64,000 bases of DNA. Origin: Rheinheimera baltica DSM 14885. GTDB lineage: Bacteria > Pseudomonadota > Gammaproteobacteria > Enterobacterales > Alteromonadaceae. The position numbers and the translations under genes are program-made. The number at the start of each line of letters is the position of its first letter. The first letter of the stretch is position 1. The notes beneath the pieces are model-generated. The model was not told where the DNA came from and made no database searches. It saw nothing but the letters and a program-made list of their open reading frames with translations. Shown piece by piece: positions 1-6,892 of the stretch. The stretch is from assembly GCF_000425345.1 (NCBI RefSeq), contig NZ_AUDG01000003.1, positions 1-64,000 of the forward strand. The letters run 5' to 3'.

Positions 1-2
1 GA

Positions 3-119
3 TTTAAGAACGTTAGCACGGAAATCAGTTTGCATGTGCTGGCTTATAACCTCAAAAGAATGATGTCCATCTGGGGTTCTGAAGGATTAACTAAAAAGCT
101 GCAAGAGCGTTACGGCTAG
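3..119 (+). pseudogene. C-terminal end of an IS transposase (partial at window edge)
   Basis: The frame starting at base 3 reads FKNVSTEISLHVLAYNLKRM and on to a TAG at 117-119, 38 residues in all. The LHVLAYNLKRM stretch is typical of the C-terminus of DDE transposases of the IS1182-like group. Only the tail is in the window, so whether the gene is intact cannot be judged. The right inverted repeat of the element may lie in the AT-rich stretch near 281-303, but the partner end is not visible. Confidence 0.6.
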
Positions 120-486
120 CGGCTGTAGTCGCTTTAGCTCCTGATACCACACCCATAACGCTCAATATCGGACTTAATAAGCCTCCGAACCGCACTGAAT
201 GAAAACTAAAACGCACACTCATTATTTCAGCGAGGCACTAACAGTGCATACTGGCGAACCGCTGAAAGAGCGGAAAATATGAGTTTTTACACAGCCTGGG
301 CACAGAGCAGCTATCCGAAGAAGTGGTACTTTATATTTAATTAAACATCTGCTGGCGCAAACTGGTCTTGTTCACGACTTCTGTGGTCGCAATTGTGGTT
401 GTCTCGTGTTGTATTTAATTTCATTTTTCGCTGGTATAAAAAAGTGTTTAAAGGGGTGCTATAGGGCAACTGAGGAAAGTAGCGAT
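120..486. other. Intergenic stretch between IS tail and Q-like gene
   Basis: No ORF or RNA gene is supported here. The left part should contain the right end of the IS element. The right part is AT-rich and is the 3' flank of the leftward antiterminator-like gene. No clear terminator hairpin was found. Confidence 0.4.
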
Positions 487-909
487 TCAGATACTCCGAC
501 CTAGCCTTATGTTGTGGGCACTATTAACCGGTTGCGCTGCCCAGTGTAACAAAGAGGCCACCAGTTCAAGCTCTACGTTTATGAGCGCCAGCTTTTCAGT
601 ATTGGTTAACGTTGCATTTTTGATATAGCGCATATTCAATGCCCGGCGCTGCGCCTCGGGCAAAGTTTCTGTTATCTGATCTATCTGGTCAACCCATGCC
701 GGCGGCCTGATGCTGGCGCTGTCAAATCGTGTAGCGTTTTTATCAGTGCTGGCAAAAATACCGGTTTTGGCCTGTTCTATTACTTTGGCTGTGATAGAAC
801 TTCTGTGAAAGCCTACTGGCCGCTTCATTGCTGCCCAGTATTTGCCCCAATCCTTTAGCAATCGTCTTACATCTTTGATGTTCACAAGCTCGCTTCCGCT
901 ATTTGCCAA
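487..909 (-). CDS. Phage Q-type antiterminator-like protein
   Basis: 140 aa, soluble. The N-terminal stretch LLKDWGKYWAAM followed by a G-F/Y-x-S segment, and a central helix with LPEAQRRALNMRYI, resemble the layout of small phage antitermination Q proteins: an N-terminal WG motif, then a sigma-region-4-like helix-turn-helix. Family assignment rests on pattern recognition only; it could also be an unrelated small DNA-binding phage protein. The C-terminal 25 residues are less typical. It lies 19 bp downstream of a tiny XRE gene on the same strand and is the last island gene before the IS remnant, the position expected for a late regulator. Confidence 0.5.
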   Translation of the reverse strand: MANSGSELVNIKDVRRLLKDWGKYWAAMKRPVGFHRSSITAKVIEQAKTGIFASTDKNATRFDSASIRPPAWVDQIDQITETLPEAQRRALNMRYIKNATLTNTEKLALINVELELVASLLHWAAQPVNSAHNIRLGRSI

Positions 910-928
910 GCCTCGAATATTGATAGCT

Positions 929-1108
929 TTAGAATATCAGAGCAAATACGCAGACCATACTAAATTCTGGCTCTGTCTCTTTTGCTTCCCATCTGCCATA
1001 CGTCCGGCCACTGACACCAACCAGTTGTGACAATTCATCTTGCGTAAGCCCTCGGTGTTTCCGTACACAACGTAATATAAAGCCACCGTGTAACACTGAC
1101 CGTTGCAT
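929..1108 (-). CDS. Small XRE-family helix-turn-helix regulator (59 aa)
   Basis: Begins MQRSVLHGGF and contains RKHRGLTQDELSQLVGVSGR followed by TYGRWE. This is a compact helix-turn-helix of the XRE/Cro type: the LTQDELSQLVGVS-RTYGRWE core is complete, but there is no extra dimerisation region, so 59 aa is close to the minimum. An AGGTTA purine-rich stretch sits about 8 bases before the ATG. It lies directly upstream of the Q-like gene and probably shares a transcript with it. Its promoter would fall in the repeat-rich region to the right, making it one candidate ligand for the dyad array at 1214-1273 (inference). Confidence 0.7.
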   Translation of the reverse strand: MQRSVLHGGFILRCVRKHRGLTQDELSQLVGVSGRTYGRWEAKETEPEFSMVCVFALIF

Positions 1109-1611
1109 ATGTCATAACCTCACCGTTGTTTAACCGTTAAGCTCTAGATATTACCGGTATCGATCCCGTTAAAAGACAGTCCTTAAGTGTTGAGCAATCA
1201 TAAGCGGAAACAACGGAGCATTTGCACCGGCTTTACGGTGCATTTGTTCCGTCTTGCTGGAACATTTGTTCCGTAAATTGCCGGAGTATGTACAGCTTGA
1301 TCAGCTCAGAAGCGTTATTGGGTATGGGCTTTGGTACACCTGTGGTGGATCACTATAGATAGCCGAAAAATACTGTTGCGCCGCGGCTTTCCGCGCCCCC
1401 TTGGCATAAAATGTACAGCTGGGGTCCCCTGTCGCTACTGGTTTTTATTTCACATGCCTTGGGTTTCACCTATTCATTGGCTGCCCATGAGTTTGATTTC
1501 GCGCTCATGTAAATCTGGTTTAAGGGCTAGGCTGCCTTAGCTGTTGAGATTGTAGTAGGAGGCAGCTTTATCCTCATATACTTAAAGATTAAACGTCCTT
1601 TTGCGCACTCT
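1109..1611. other. Non-coding control region with dyad array
   Basis: No credible gene. The ORF at 1331-1540 (+) has no ribosome binding site and no recognisable features. The stretch holds the first 22-bp-pitch dyad array (1214-1273), the upstream region of the XRE gene, and otherwise AT-rich sequence. Confidence 0.5.
1214..1273. repeat. Array A: three 16-bp dyads on a 22-bp pitch
   Basis: Three units start exactly 22 bp apart: CGGAGC-ATTT-GCACCG (1214-1229), CGGTGC-ATTT-GTTCCG (1236-1251) and TGGAAC-ATTT-GTTCCG (1258-1273). Each is an inverted repeat of CGGAAC/GTTCCG with a 4-bp centre, separated by 6-bp linkers (GCTTTA, TCTTGC). The 22-bp period is about two helical turns, so all units face the same side of DNA. 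This is the pattern of cooperative operator or iteron sites. The binding protein is not known. Confidence 0.85.
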
Positions 1612-1749
1612 TTATTTAAATAGGACAGCTGCACCAACCATGATCATAAATACAGCAATTCCCACAGCGATGATAGTTCCAGCGACATCAGATCCTTTTG
1701 TGGACATCTTCCCTTCTACTTTTAAACTACTTTTATTGATACTATTCAC
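1612..1749 (-). CDS. Possible small membrane peptide (45 aa, or 31 aa from an inner start)
   Basis: A leftward ORF starts with GTG at 1747-1749, with AGGAG 10 bases upstream, and ends in TAA at 1612-1614. An internal ATG at 1705-1707 also has a good purine-rich site (GAAGGGAAG) and would give a 31-aa product. The C-terminal half, from about residue 23, is one continuous hydrophobic helix (GTIIAVGIAVFMIMVGAAVL) ending in FK. It could be a small holin-like or toxin-like membrane peptide, or a chance ORF; I do not recognise a family. The SD sites and clean transmembrane helix are the only support. Confidence 0.4.
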   Translation of the reverse strand: MNSINKSSLKVEGKMSTKGSDVAGTIIAVGIAVFMIMVGAAVLFK

Positions 1750-1793
1750 AAATGTGTTGCTCCTAAGTTTGAGTTAGGGGTGAATACAAAAAG

Positions 1794-1831
1794 CCCCGGC
1801 ATGCTGGTAACATCCGGGGTTTTGCTTTTTT
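1794..1831. terminator. Bidirectional rho-independent terminator
   Basis: CCCCGG (1794-1799) pairs with CCGGGG (1814-1819) around a 14-base loop. T-runs follow on the + strand (1820-1831), and a run of A precedes it, so it can work on both strands. It separates the small-peptide ORF from the repeat region. Confidence 0.75.
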
Positions 1832-2065
1832 GGTTTTATCCTAGTAACCGTCTTTGTTCGACTGAACTATTAAAGATATTCGTAAGGACTGTTAGTAACA
1901 CTCGGCTTGTTAAACTGGCATAACAAATCACAGTTAAGCGGGTTTTAGGTTCTGGTCGGATCAACTCCTATGATTGGCAAAATACAAAGTGCGGACCAAA
2001 CAAGTTCAATAAGCAAACGTACTAAAATTATTGGCGTCAGCTTTCGCAGAAAGTGACACCCTCTT

Positions 2066-2097
2066 AGTAATAGAGGATCTTACTAATAGAAGATCTT
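2066..2097. repeat. 16-bp tandem repeat, two copies
   Basis: AGTAATAGAGGATCTT (2066-2081) is followed directly by ACTAATAGAAGATCTT (2082-2097), 14 of 16 identical. It abuts the 23-bp repeats. Confidence 0.8.
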
Positions 2098-2104
2098 ATG
2101 TGGG

Positions 2105-2169
2105 GGCAATTTGGCGGTCTTGTAGAGGGCAGATTGGCGGAGCTGTAGAGGGCAGTTTGGCGGATGGGG
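2105..2169. repeat. 23-bp tandem direct repeats, about 2.8 copies
   Basis: Units begin at 2105, 2128 and 2151, each GGCA-(A/G)(T/A)TTGGCGG followed by a CTTGTAGAG-like tail; the third unit is cut short at 2169. The core GGCAGTTTGGCGG is iteron-like. The regular 23-bp spacing and the neighbouring winged-helix gene suggest a binding site for a replication or partition protein. Confidence 0.8.
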
Positions 2170-2235
2170 CGCGTATTAATCCTGATCGCTCTTGATTAGT
2201 AGTGATATTACCAGAGTGCGCCGGGAGCGCTGGTT

Positions 2236-2295
2236 GGCGGCATCTGTTCCGCCTTTCCGGAACCGTTGTTCCGTTTGTACGGAACTGCTGTTCCG
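2236..2295. repeat. Array B: three 16-bp dyads on a 22-bp pitch
   Basis: Units at 2236-2251 (GGCGGC-ATCT-GTTCCG), 2258-2273 (CGGAAC-CGTT-GTTCCG) and 2280-2295 (CGGAAC-TGCT-GTTCCG) repeat the architecture of array A: 6-bp arms, 4-bp centre, 6-bp linkers, 22-bp period. The last two units are perfect inverted repeats. Array B starts exactly 1022 bp from array A. Confidence 0.85.
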
Positions 2296-2536
2296 GTACT
2301 TCGTCAGTGCTTGGCGGTTTCCGTCTTGTAAAACTCCCGGCAACTTTGTAACCAGCAGTGCTGCTGGCTTTCGTGGCGTCGGGCTACCCTGTAATGCCTG
2401 CACAGTGCCTGCGTGGAATGTTCAAATATTACAATTCCAGATTAAGCGCTAGCCCCTTAATATTGTGGCTTTAAGCATTCGGCAATTATGACTGGTGCCT
2501 GCATAATGCCTACACAGTGCCGGTACTTTGTGCAGT

Positions 2537-3334
2537 TCAGATGCTGCGCTTTAATTGATAAAGCATATCGTCTGCCCAATCCTGCAGATAGGGTTTAGCT
2601 GTGCTGTCATCGGCCAGCAAGTTGCTCAGGGCGGTTTCCCGCTCTCGTTCTATCCTCAACAATGGGGCCAGTAGCTCAGCCTCTGCAACACCTGGTGCTG
2701 CTATATGATTGCCCACTATTACAACAGCGCCGGTGCGCCTGGCTTGCTCGGTGTAACGCTCAAGCGTTCGTTTTGGTAACTGGCAATAGTGTGCTAGCCA
2801 ATCCATGCTTTTAAAGGTGGTAACAGCGCTGGCGCTTTTGCGGTGCTGGTTAAGGAAAAGTAAGCGGCTTACTCTGTATAGGAACCAAGCGAACCCAGCC
2901 GGGCTGCTGTTGTTGCCATATTTGATAGCCAACTGAATATACTCCAGCGGGAATACAACTAAATTCGCTATTGCGCCAGCGTCATTGCTGCCGGTTGATT
3001 GCGCTTTTCTGTTGCGCTTCATTTGATCTTTCCTCCACTGATGCAAACTATAGCAATTGGCACCGAGCACGGCGCGGCCTGCGGCGTTCTTTCGTCGGGT
3101 TCTTTCAACCACAAATAAGCCGGCTAACTTCGATTGCTGGCGCTTAATGGTATCAGTAGACACGCAAAACATTAGCGCCCAGCGCTGGTATGGCACCCAG
3201 CGGCAAGGCTTATCCAGTGCAACAAGCCACCAATACAGATCAGCAGCCATTAGCGCCGTCAGTACACCATGAACTTGCACTATGTTAGTGTCTACTTCCA
3301 ACCGTGTGGGTAATGCCTGGTTGTCTTGAACCAT
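2537..3334 (-). CDS. Island winged-helix/replication-like protein, family not recognised
   Basis: 265 aa, basic, no membrane segment or signal peptide. The N-terminal 90 residues have a winged-helix look: YWWLVALDKPCRWVPYQRWALMFCVSTDTIKRQQSKLAGLFVVERT. A second helix-turn-helix-like stretch lies around residues 170-205 (WLAHYCQLPKRTLERYTEQARRTGAV, described here in two parts because it is long). Two DNA-binding wings in a protein of this size next to tandem repeats resemble plasmid-type replication initiators, but no signature allows a firm call. Its ATG is 3 bases after the stop of the upstream gene, so the two are translationally coupled. Confidence 0.6.
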   Translation of the reverse strand: MVQDNQALPTRLEVDTNIVQVHGVLTALMAADLYWWLVALDKPCRWVPYQRWALMFCVSTDTIKRQQSKLAGLFVVERTRRKNAAGRAVLGANCYSLHQWRKDQMKRNRKAQSTGSNDAGAIANLVVFPLEYIQLAIKYGNNSSPAGFAWFLYRVSRLLFLNQHRKSASAVTTFKSMDWLAHYCQLPKRTLERYTEQARRTGAVVIVGNHIAAPGVAEAELLAPLLRIERERETALSNLLADDSTAKPYLQDWADDMLYQLKRSI

Positions 3335-3337
3335 GCG

Positions 3338-3802
3338 TTACCCCCTTGTGCTTTGCCGGCAACTCTCTGCTGATTGCAAATACTGATTAAGGGTATGACT
3401 GGTTAACTGCCTCCAGTTTATCGGGGGCGCGTTGCGCCTTGCTCGCAACTGGTTAACCATCGCCTGCGCTCTGTCTGTTTGAGCTGTGGGCAAACTATAC
3501 CGGGTTAGATGGCAAGCTGTGCCCTGATAACCTTTAACTTGTTCGCGCTGCCGGCCTACTTCAAGTTGGTGCCTGTTTGCCAGTTCACTGATCACGCTGT
3601 TCAGATGACGCGCCCTAATCGGCTGGTGCTCAGCTTCCTGGCAATTAATGCTACCGTTGTATAACAGCGCCAGCAAAACCCGTTCTATCTGGCTGGCGGG
3701 CTTTGTTGTTGCTGTTCTTGCGCCAATTTGTGTAAACTCTGAACCGTTATATTGAGTGTCTATTGGGCTGCCTTGCCGGGCGGCCTGATTTTTTTCTGAC
3801 AT
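3338..3802 (-). CDS. Hypothetical island protein, possible helix-turn-helix
   Basis: 154 aa, rich in Q, R and T, soluble. Residues 40-100 look like a small winged helix: QIERVLLALLYNGSINCQEA, then RARHLNSVISELANRHQLEV. It may act with its downstream neighbour, whose start codon follows after 3 bases. I do not recognise the family. It lies between alpA and the larger winged-helix protein, all in one leftward operon. Confidence 0.6.
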   Translation of the reverse strand: MSEKNQAARQGSPIDTQYNGSEFTQIGARTATTKPASQIERVLLALLYNGSINCQEAEHQPIRARHLNSVISELANRHQLEVGRQREQVKGYQGTACHLTRYSLPTAQTDRAQAMVNQLRARRNAPPINWRQLTSHTLNQYLQSAESCRQSTRG

Positions 3803-3810
3803 ATCGCCCC

Positions 3811-4023
3811 CTATGCTGCAGCCCGGCCAGCTTCGGCCAGTCGTTCATTAATCCAGCTATCTATATCGCTTTCCAGCCAGGCAACACGACCACCACCTAT
3901 AGCAACAGGGCGGGGGAACTCTCCGGCGTTCATGCGGTTATAAATACTGGCTTTGCATAGGCCGACACGGGCAATTACTTCAGCCCGGCGGATCAGACGT
4001 GGTTTTGGTGTTTCTGTATTCAT
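3811..4023 (-). CDS. alpA: AlpA-family transcriptional regulator / excisionase-like
   Basis: 70 aa. LIRRAEVIARVGLCKASIYN, then RMNAGEFPRPVAIGGGRVAW and LESDIDSWI, is the standard AlpA (MerR-like wHTH) signature over almost the full length. AlpA proteins of P4-like elements and CP4-57 activate the integrase gene and promote excision; in CP4-57 the element also sits in ssrA. The gene starts the leftward regulatory operon. Its upstream region carries ATACCCC (4027-4033) and GGGGTAT (4055-4061), the same motif found repeatedly before the integrase gene, so self-regulation and control of int are likely (inference). Confidence 0.92.
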   Translation of the reverse strand: MNTETPKPRLIRRAEVIARVGLCKASIYNRMNAGEFPRPVAIGGGRVAWLESDIDSWINERLAEAGRAAA

Positions 4024-4026
4024 ACT

Positions 4027-4061
4027 ATACCCCTTTAGGCTTGTTTAGCTCTCAGGGGTAT
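4027..4061. promoter_or_regulatory. Candidate AlpA operator upstream of alpA
   Basis: ATACCCC at 4027-4033 and its inverse GGGGTAT at 4055-4061 form a 7-bp inverted repeat, with the first arm ending 3 bp outside the alpA start codon. The same 7-mer occurs several times in the int upstream region (6751-6826). Confidence 0.55.
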
Positions 4062-4120
4062 GTTCGTGTAATGGCTGGCGCTTAGTCTCGAAGTTAGCAG
4101 CTTTATGCTTATAACTTCGG

Positions 4121-4987
4121 TTAGCTGTTTAGCTTCGGTTGCCGCGCTGCTCTGGCAGATTTCGCCTTATCAAGCATGTCGGCAAAACCCCGGTCTGTTA
4201 TCTGTATTTCAGTTAGCTGATTTTTTCTTAAAAGATCATTCAGCTGGGAGTACAATTTATAAGGGTCATCAACCAGCTCAAGTTGCAGATTCAAGGCTTT
4301 TAGAGCTAGTTCAACTATAGACAACGTTGCTTCTGCTCTGCCAGGGCTATTGCGCTCGGGCTTACTTGCGCTAATTAGCTCATTGTTCTGTGCAATGCTG
4401 TTGGCTATATCAGCATCATTATATTTGCTTTTAAGCGGTGCTCCAGTCGTTATTGCTGTGTGCAATTTTTTTAATTCGGAGTATGTGATTAGTATCTCGC
4501 TTTCGCTGAATCTTGCCTTAGGGCCCGTGTGACACACAACGGTAACACCAGCAGTGTTATCACTGAAGAGCCATAACGGATTAAAAGCATCACTATCTTT
4601 GTCTGCTCTCTCAGGACCTATCAACGGAAACTCGATTCGCCAAATACCGCTAATGCTTATGCCCGGGAAGCTGATTAAGCCGTTACGCTGCTCGCTTGTC
4701 AGAAAGTCTTCAGTATTGAAATGCAGTGCAGACATACCTAATGCCAGGCTTGTTACCGATTCAGCAGGATCAATTAGCTGCTTAATCTCATTGTAAACTG
4801 GCAGTTTTACAGAGAAATATGGCTGCTCTATGTCATCCGGCTTTAGGCATAGCTTAACTGCCCCAATTAACGCCCAATGTACTAAATCTTCGACCTCGCA
4901 ATCTAATAGCCTGGATGCCCTGGCCAATGTGCAATACTCAAGCGGAAGTAGGGGCGGCAGTGGCCGCCCTGAATTGCTTTTCGGCAT
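4121..4987 (-). CDS. Hypothetical island protein (288 aa)
   Basis: Soluble, no transmembrane segment. The N-terminus (LEYCTLARASRLLDCEVEDL, then VHWALIGAVKLCL) resembles the short DNA-binding or N-terminal domain found in many unknown proteins of P4-like islands, where a MerR-like helix precedes a variable body. The middle part (residues 90-180) is predicted mixed alpha/beta with no motif I recognise. The C-terminus ends in a coil-prone, lysine-rich tail. It sits between alpA and two tiny ORFs next to the integrase. No function can be given. Confidence 0.65.
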   Translation of the reverse strand: MPKSNSGRPLPPLLPLEYCTLARASRLLDCEVEDLVHWALIGAVKLCLKPDDIEQPYFSVKLPVYNEIKQLIDPAESVTSLALGMSALHFNTEDFLTSEQRNGLISFPGISISGIWRIEFPLIGPERADKDSDAFNPLWLFSDNTAGVTVVCHTGPKARFSESEILITYSELKKLHTAITTGAPLKSKYNDADIANSIAQNNELISASKPERNSPGRAEATLSIVELALKALNLQLELVDDPYKLYSQLNDLLRKNQLTEIQITDRGFADMLDKAKSARAARQPKLNS

Positions 4988-4991
4988 AGGT

Positions 4992-5222
4992 TTAACCCAG
5001 CTTTATTTGTTTAATTTGCTTATCGATATCATCCAGCCTTTCACCAAGTAACCAAAGCAGGTTAGCCAGCGTTGCCTCGTTCAGCGTCTTGAAGTTATCG
5101 TCCGAGCACAAGCTGGTAACAACCGCTCTAGCTTGACCGGTAAGGCGGTTCAGATTATCAACCGTGTCGATAAGCTGGTTTGATTTAGTTGTTTCTACCG
5201 GCGAAAGCTTTGCTGTGTTCAT
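4992..5222 (-). CDS. Small hypothetical island protein (76 aa)
   Basis: Helical and acidic: NQLIDTVDNLNRLTGQARAV and later LLWLLGERLDDIDKQIKQIK, suggesting a coiled-coil or four-helix small protein. Similar short helical proteins are common beside P4-type integrases. It starts 1 base after the stop of the next upstream ORF and ends 4 bases before the 288-aa gene, so it is in the same operon. Family not recognised. Confidence 0.6.
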   Translation of the reverse strand: MNTAKLSPVETTKSNQLIDTVDNLNRLTGQARAVVTSLCSDDNFKTLNEATLANLLWLLGERLDDIDKQIKQIKLG

Positions 5223-5223
5223 G

Positions 5224-5451
5224 TTATGTCCCTTGCTTCGATTGTTGTTGGTCGCTTAATTCCGAGGCCAGTGCCAAGGCGCGTTGCTGCCATTGTTGCA
5301 GCGCGTTAACCTTTGCCATATTGTCCGCCATTTCCCTAATTCCCTTGTATTCAACTATTAACTGTAACGCCTGCTTTTCCCTGCTTTGTTTCACTGCCGG
5401 ATTAAATGCCACAACGGATACATTGCTGACTTTGCTATCAATGGTTTGCAT
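5224..5451 (-). CDS. Small hypothetical island protein (75 aa)
   Basis: Mostly helical after residue 25, with a run of Q, A and L (NALQQWQQRALALASELSDQ). It starts 18 bases downstream of the integrase stop codon and is closely spaced with the 76-aa ORF, which suggests co-transcription from the int promoter. No recognisable family; it may be an accessory recombination or regulatory protein. Confidence 0.55.
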   Translation of the reverse strand: MQTIDSKVSNVSVVAFNPAVKQSREKQALQLIVEYKGIREMADNMAKVNALQQWQQRALALASELSDQQQSKQGT

Positions 5452-5469
5452 CGCTATAACCTTTGTGAG

Positions 5470-6693
5470 TTAGCCGAACTTAGCCGGTATTACGTTTGTA
5501 CTGCTGGCGCTTAAGCGCAGCGTGTCCAAGTAATCAGCCCAGCGCTGCATCATGTCAGTTCGCTGGGGCAGGTGCTTGGTTCTGTTGTACGCTCTGCCGT
5601 TGGCGTCTTTCACAGCGTGCGCCAGCTGCTGCTCTATCCATTCAATGCGATATCCCAGCACTTCATCTAGCAACGTCCTGGCCATCGCCCTAAAGCCGTG
5701 CGGTGTTAAGGTGTCGTTGTCATAGCCCAGCGCCCGCAGTGCAGTTCTTACGCCGTTTTCGGACAGTGGGCGGCTCTGCCCCCTGGGAGATGGGAAAACA
5801 TACTTTAAGTGGCCTGTGAGCTGGTGCAGTTCTTCAAGTACTGCCTGGGCCTGTTTACTCAGCGGGATAATGTGCGCCTCGCGCATTTTCATCTTTTCCG
5901 CTGCTATCTCGATCCGGGCCTCAGCCATATTGATTTCTGACCATTCAAGGTGACGTAATTCACCCGGGCGGCAAAATAGTAAAGGTGAAAGCTGCAGCGC
6001 TGCTTTGACAATATTGGTGCCGGTATAGTTATCAATTGCCAGTAACAGCCGGCCTACCTCTGCCGGCTCAGTGATGGCCGGAAAGTGCTTTGTTATCGGG
6101 TTCTTCAATGCGCCCTTTAGATCTGCGCTAATGTCACGCTCAGCGCGGCCTGTTGCAATGGCGTAGCGGATAATCTGCCCGGCGGTTTGCTTTGCCCTGT
6201 GTGCTGTTTCGATAGCGCCACGTTTCTCTATGCGCCTTAAGGTGGCCAGTAGATCAAGCGGCGTTAGTTCAGCAATTGGTTTGCGTCCGATATAGGGGAA
6301 TAAGTCTTTTTCCAGTGCTGCACTGGTGCGGTCGCGGTGGCTCTCGCTTTTGTCGTACATTTTCACTGCCAGCCATTCACGGGCGATCACTTCAAAGCTA
6401 TTGGCTGCAGCTTGGTTACTGGCCAGCTTACGGGCCTGCTTTTCTGCGCTGGGGTCAACACCTTGCGCCAGCAGTCGGCGGGCTTCATCGCGGGCAAGTC
6501 GAGCATCTTTCAAACTGACGTCAGGATAAACGCCGATGGCCAGCAGACGTTCTTTACCGGTAAAGCGGTATTTAAAACGCCAGTACCTTGAACCGCTGGT
6601 TTTAACCAGCAGATAAAGGCCGTTACCGTCAGACAGTTTATAGTCCTTATCTTGTGGCTTGGCTTTCTCAACCTGCGTTGCTGATAACGGCAT
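5470..6693 (-). CDS. int: P4-type tyrosine integrase
   Basis: 407 aa, full length. The N-terminal DUF4102-type arm-binding domain (residues 1-90, LSDGNGLYLLVKTSGSRYW) is followed by a SAM-like core-binding domain (about 95-195) and the catalytic domain. Catalytic residues are in place: R242 in FCRPGELR, H332-R335 in PHGFR, H359 in QLAH and nucleophile Y369 in RAYNRT. The gene points away from ssrA, with 234 bp between its start and the tmRNA 3' end, as in CP4-57-like islands inserted in ssrA. Upstream are five GGGGTAT-type motifs that match those before alpA. The target site at the ssrA 3' end is inferred from position. Confidence 0.95.
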   Translation of the reverse strand: MPLSATQVEKAKPQDKDYKLSDGNGLYLLVKTSGSRYWRFKYRFTGKERLLAIGVYPDVSLKDARLARDEARRLLAQGVDPSAEKQARKLASNQAAANSFEVIAREWLAVKMYDKSESHRDRTSAALEKDLFPYIGRKPIAELTPLDLLATLRRIEKRGAIETAHRAKQTAGQIIRYAIATGRAERDISADLKGALKNPITKHFPAITEPAEVGRLLLAIDNYTGTNIVKAALQLSPLLFCRPGELRHLEWSEINMAEARIEIAAEKMKMREAHIIPLSKQAQAVLEELHQLTGHLKYVFPSPRGQSRPLSENGVRTALRALGYDNDTLTPHGFRAMARTLLDEVLGYRIEWIEQQLAHAVKDANGRAYNRTKHLPQRTDMMQRWADYLDTLRLSASSTNVIPAKFG

Positions 6694-6750
6694 GTCGTAA
6701 CCTCCGGTATGCTGGCGCTATATCTGATTGCTAATGGCTTTTAGCAGCCT

Positions 6751-6826
6751 GGGGTATCGGTTCGGGGGTATCACTCTGGCAGTTAGTCCGTATACCCCAG
6801 CAAATACCCTGAAAATCACGGGGTAT
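6751..6826. promoter_or_regulatory. Cluster of GGGGTAT motifs before int (candidate AlpA/Xis sites)
   Basis: GGGGTAT at 6751-6757, 6765-6771 and 6820-6826, inverse ATACCCC at 6792-6798, and the shorter ATACCC at 6804-6809. They lie between the int start and the attachment region, where excisionases and int activators bind. The same 7-mer flanks alpA. Confidence 0.6.
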
Positions 6827-6863
6827 CCGCTGGACAACATTAGACCAATATAGAATTTATGGC

Positions 6864-6892
6864 AATAAAAAACCCAGCAGTTACGCTGGGTT
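6864..6892 (-). terminator. Rho-independent terminator downstream of ssrA
   Basis: Read leftward, AACCCAGC and GCTGGGTT form an 8-bp stem around a 6-base loop, followed by a T-run (bases 6870-6866 on the + strand are A). It ends the tmRNA transcript. Because it lies beyond the tmRNA 3' end, it would be element DNA if the crossover is inside ssrA. Confidence 0.85.

Larger units (their letters stand above)
1832..2536. other. Gene-poor repeat region, candidate origin or control locus
   Basis: No convincing CDS. The two overlapping ORFs at 2176-2403 (-) and 2192-2452 (+) lie across operator-like repeats and have no recognisable motifs or start sites. The region contains a 16-bp tandem repeat, a 23-bp tandem repeat, the second dyad array, and an 18-bp direct repeat (2392-2409 and 2504-2521, one mismatch). 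It lies at the 3' side of a winged-helix protein gene, as in many plasmid and satellite replication origins (inference). Confidence 0.5.

Noticed and set aside
1331-1540. 69-aa ORF (+)
   Set aside because: No ribosome binding site, W/R-rich composition and no motif; most likely chance.
1214-2295. CRISPR array
   Set aside because: Units are 16-bp palindromes with 6-bp linkers, three per array; no 28-37 bp repeats, no unique spacers of 30 bp and no cas genes.
2176-2452. Overlapping ORFs on both strands
   Set aside because: They cross dyad array B, have poor starts and no protein features; the repeats explain the sequence better.
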